Source of the DNA: Centroberyx gerrardi
Lineage: Eukaryota > Chordata > Actinopteri > Beryciformes > Berycidae
Length of the DNA: 64,000 bases
Assembly (NCBI RefSeq): GCF_048128805.1
Contig: NC_136012.1
Coordinates: 13,884,225 to 13,948,224, forward strand
Direction: 5' to 3'
In this document: positions 60,852 to 64,000 of the stretch, piece by piece
How positions within the stretch are numbered: the stretch's first letter is position 1
How the letters are laid out: each line of letters opens with the position of its first letter
Position numbers and translations under genes: made by a program
The notes under the pieces: generated by a model
Told to the model about the DNA's origin: nothing
Databases searched by the model: none
The model's input: the letters and a program-made list of their open reading frames with translations, nothing else

Positions 60852-63800
60852 ATCTTTGTATGAGACTAAATTATCATCCTAATTCTGATTCCAACCCTCA
60901 TCTCTTCCCTATATTCTTTCATTTTTTCTTCAACGATTGGACTGTAGCCTGCTAAATGCAGCAGACGATACACGGAGCTCCGCTGTTGTCCGAAGACCGA
61001 TCACAGCTGGGAGCGGTGTCCAGTCTCCAGGCAGAGAAGAGAGGAACAGAAAGGTCTTTGGGGTGTCTGTGTCAAGGTCTTTGTCATCTTTAACATGACT
61101 CCACACAAACAGCTGGTTCACTCAGGAGGGCCTGTCAGGCTCGCTCCACAAATAGCCATTATGGCCAAGCACTAACATTTACTAGGTACAGATATATCTT
61201 TTAATTACATAATAAATAACATAATCTTTGAATAATGATGTAAAAAACTCAAAAGTGAGCCTTGTGAAGATGAGAATTAACATGCATAGGGCCTTGATTC
61301 ACCATAGGCCGTGAGAAGTTTGTGGTTGTGTGTGCGCAGCTGTGTGTGTATGTATACTAACTGTATGAGTGTGTGTGTGTGTGTTTTTATGGGGTAATAT
61401 TATCAAGAAGGGGCGGATGTTATATTGTTGTAAGAGGACCCACAGCATTTCAGTGCTGTGCCTCAGTTGCACCATGTCTTGTGCCATATTCACATTAATC
61501 CTATTAGGCCCACAGGGGAAAGCAGTGAATTCTTGTGGTATATATTAAACAAGAAACCTATAGTTAAGAAAATCCCAATTAAGCCTGTTAACATCATTAG
61601 AATTTATGGCACAGTTGAAAAGGAAATCGCTTCCCAAGCATTTTAAGGCTTGTCAGAATTTGCCTTCAGGCTCCCAAATTCTGACCTCTAAATTGCTTCA
61701 CTCTTAAATATTCGGGAGAAAAGAATCCAAAATCTCATTAGAGAATTGCAAGTGGTTTGGGGAACTGCTGAGCAACCCAGTTTTTTGGCTTTGCAGCTAC
61801 TACAGCTTTACCGTTTTAATCAATTACTTTATGTTGCTCCCCTTTCATGTGTTGATCATGTAATGTAATTTCTCACTACATTTGAGGCAGTTTATTAAAG
61901 TTTATGTTCCCGAGAAGTGGGACTGAGTTTTGGGTCTTTACTATATATTTCATGTGGCAGACAGTGTAAGGGTAAAAACAGTTACAAGAGGGTTGAACAT
62001 ATGCACACCGCTAGTCACACAGAAGCGATTAAGGTGCAGTAAACACTCAAGCAACTCACAGAAACATTTCTTTGTAGATAAAGTATTTCCTCTATAAAAC
62101 TCATATTACACACAAATTACATCATGGATTAAATGTCAAATATCACAAACAGTAAGTAAGAAGGGATCTCAATTATAAGCAAGATATAAAGCATTTTATA
62201 GAATGGTTCTCATTTGGTACAGCTTTCCAAATAGATTATTAACTAATTTGGATATTTCTTGGGAGTTGCAAGAGCTACTGAAATGTCTACACCAAACCTG
62301 TGCCCATGGTGACCACAAGGGGCTCAACTACCCATCCAAGGCCCTGGGGGTTATGACACAAAATAGTCTTGCTATTATTACCCACTGTCCGGTCACTCAA
62401 TAGGTAAAAAAAGACATCTAAGCCCCCTTTCAGCGACAGGCTTGCACGAGAAAGATGGTTCGAGAAAGATTCCAACTTTTCCACGAAGTGAAAGAAGTTC
62501 AAGAACAACAGCCAGGAAGAACAGAGGTTGCACCAGCATGGGCTTTCATCCATCACAAGGCTGTCGTCATACTATATTGACCACCAGCGCATGCTCGTTT
62601 TTTTCTCGCAATGTTGAAGGAAAGGGCAAATAGGGATAGTAGAGAGTGTTACCCCAGGTTCCTCTACATTACATAACAGCAAATTTCCTTCCAACGCTCT
62701 CTCTTTCCATGCCTCTGTTATTGATAGCCAGAGACGGCAAGACAAACTCGGGCTGAATCTAGGGTAACCTCTGTGCAACTCTAGTTTTCCTGTGGAATGT
62801 TTTTGCACCAGTTGCCCCTTGCCTACCCCTTTCTGGAGGCTGTGAGTGACACAGAGGCTGTCCAGCTCCGGGTTTCCCACAGAAGGCTGGTCCACACAGG
62901 TCAAAGGTCATGGAAATAACTTTGTTGCTCTGTGCCTAATTTATTGGCGTCTGAGTCTATCCTTAACTATTATCAAATTAATCTCACTGAAATAGCGAAT
63001 CTCTCCCATTGGTATCACCCTATAATCGATGCATAAATGCTCATTATTTTGATGATATCCGCGTGATCTCTGTACTCTAATCACGTTTCACCTCCAGAAA
63101 CAGATCCCAAGATAAAGGTATGTAAGAGAGAAAAAAAAAGAACAAATAAATATTTTTAAAAAGCAAAGACAATATAACCAAAACTGAGGCTGTAGCACAC
63201 GGCGCTGTCTTGCTCTCCCTTGGGTTGTGTGTCACTATGAAGGACATATAATTGACACACTGAGGGACATAAGTCAAACCTCTGCTTTCAGAGCTCTGGG
63301 TGCATGAGTCACTCATGTCAGCTGTCATAAAAGACATTCACCCACTGGCAGCCATGTCCGCTGTCCAGTAATAATGTCCTGTTCTTTTGGAGTGTCAAGG
63401 GCAATTTCAAGGCCTGCAGCTCTCATTGTCTCGGTCCTAATGAAGGTGAACAGCGTTGCCTCACTTCATCCACCATGCCAACAATTATGTCCTTTAACTT
63501 GAAAGGGGAAGCCAAGCTGGGGTGTAATTAACTGAAGTAATGTCACGCACATTTTCTGTGCTCGCTAGCCTTCTGTGCTAACCCAGGATCTATCACGCTG
63601 GGAGGGGTATCAGTCCTTGATTCAGTCCTTGACAGTGCAAACCGTGCCACCACCCGTCTTCACCCAAAGAGCAATTTCAACAAGCTATTTGGTGTTCTCA
63701 TTTACCTTTCACCTTAGCACTACAACCGTGCCAGTATTGTATCCCAAGCGCCTCTCTCTCTTCCTTTCCAGCTTCCATGTCCTTGGCTGCTGTCCTTTTG

Positions 63801-64000
63801 CCTTTATGTGTCTTTCTTTCACAAACTATTCCAGAACAAAGTAGGAACATCATGCCAAAAAGAAATGAGTTGTTGCCGTGCTAAGGGTCGGTCATGAGCT
63901 CAGACACGCTCCCTGCCTCGCTGCTGACTTGGGTGGGTGTAGGTAATTAGAGAGCAGGTCCTGATACTCCTGGTCTCCAGGGAAACGGCTGCCATCCATC
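60852..64000. other. Gene-free right end of the window
   Basis: A short GT tract lies at about 61368-61385. No exon, RNA gene or further element could be supported. In human the gene next to NEURL1B is DUSP1; nothing like its phosphatase domain is seen here. Confidence 0.35.

Overview
This window reads as a ray-finned fish (teleost) chromosome. It has intron-containing vertebrate genes with GT-AG splice sites, intronless connexin reading frames, a retained Mel1c melatonin receptor, tRNA-derived SINEs, MITEs, and CA and GATA microsatellites. No prokaryotic gene, operon or CRISPR array is present.

Layout, left to right: (1) 1-4460, plus strand, seven exons of a Tudor-domain germline gene that best fits RNF17/TDRD4 and seems to stop after one extended Tudor module. 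(2) 6576-7403 and 10722-11795, plus strand, two single-exon connexins: a clear Cx32/GJB1 and an alpha connexin closest to GJA3/GJA2. (3) 18727-19991, minus strand, the three-exon V-ATPase assembly factor gene vma21, with a CLEAR-type palindrome in its promoter. (4) 26594-35840, minus strand, the two-exon melatonin receptor mtnr1c (Mel1c, orthologue of GPR50), with an 8.2 kb intron full of mobile-element debris. (5) 36-43 kb, intergenic, holding a local rearrangement that contains a second copy of the mtnr1c start region, and a likely solo LTR. (6) 43.4-46.65 kb, plus strand, a very recent 1.6 kb tandem duplication carrying two small secreted Kazal (SPINK-like) inhibitor genes. (7) 47150-55699, minus strand, the six-exon E3 ligase gene neurl1b. 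(8) 55.7-64 kb, apparently gene-free, with one MITE.

The genes are not an operon or a pathway. From general knowledge, the human orthologues lie on X (GJB1, VMA21, GPR50) and 5q (NEURL1B, SPINK cluster), so the block looks like an ancestral X/5q mosaic kept in fish. The strongest observation is in the two Kazal copies. Introns 1 and 3, exon 4 and the second half of exon 3 are almost identical, but the stretch that encodes the inhibitory loop differs at eight codons, all amino-acid changing, including the P1 residue (Arg in one copy, Cys in the other). Other points of interest are a duplicated mtnr1c start exon that has gained a consensus splice donor, a hairpin MITE whose pre-insertion site survives 7 kb away, and the truncated RNF17-like gene.
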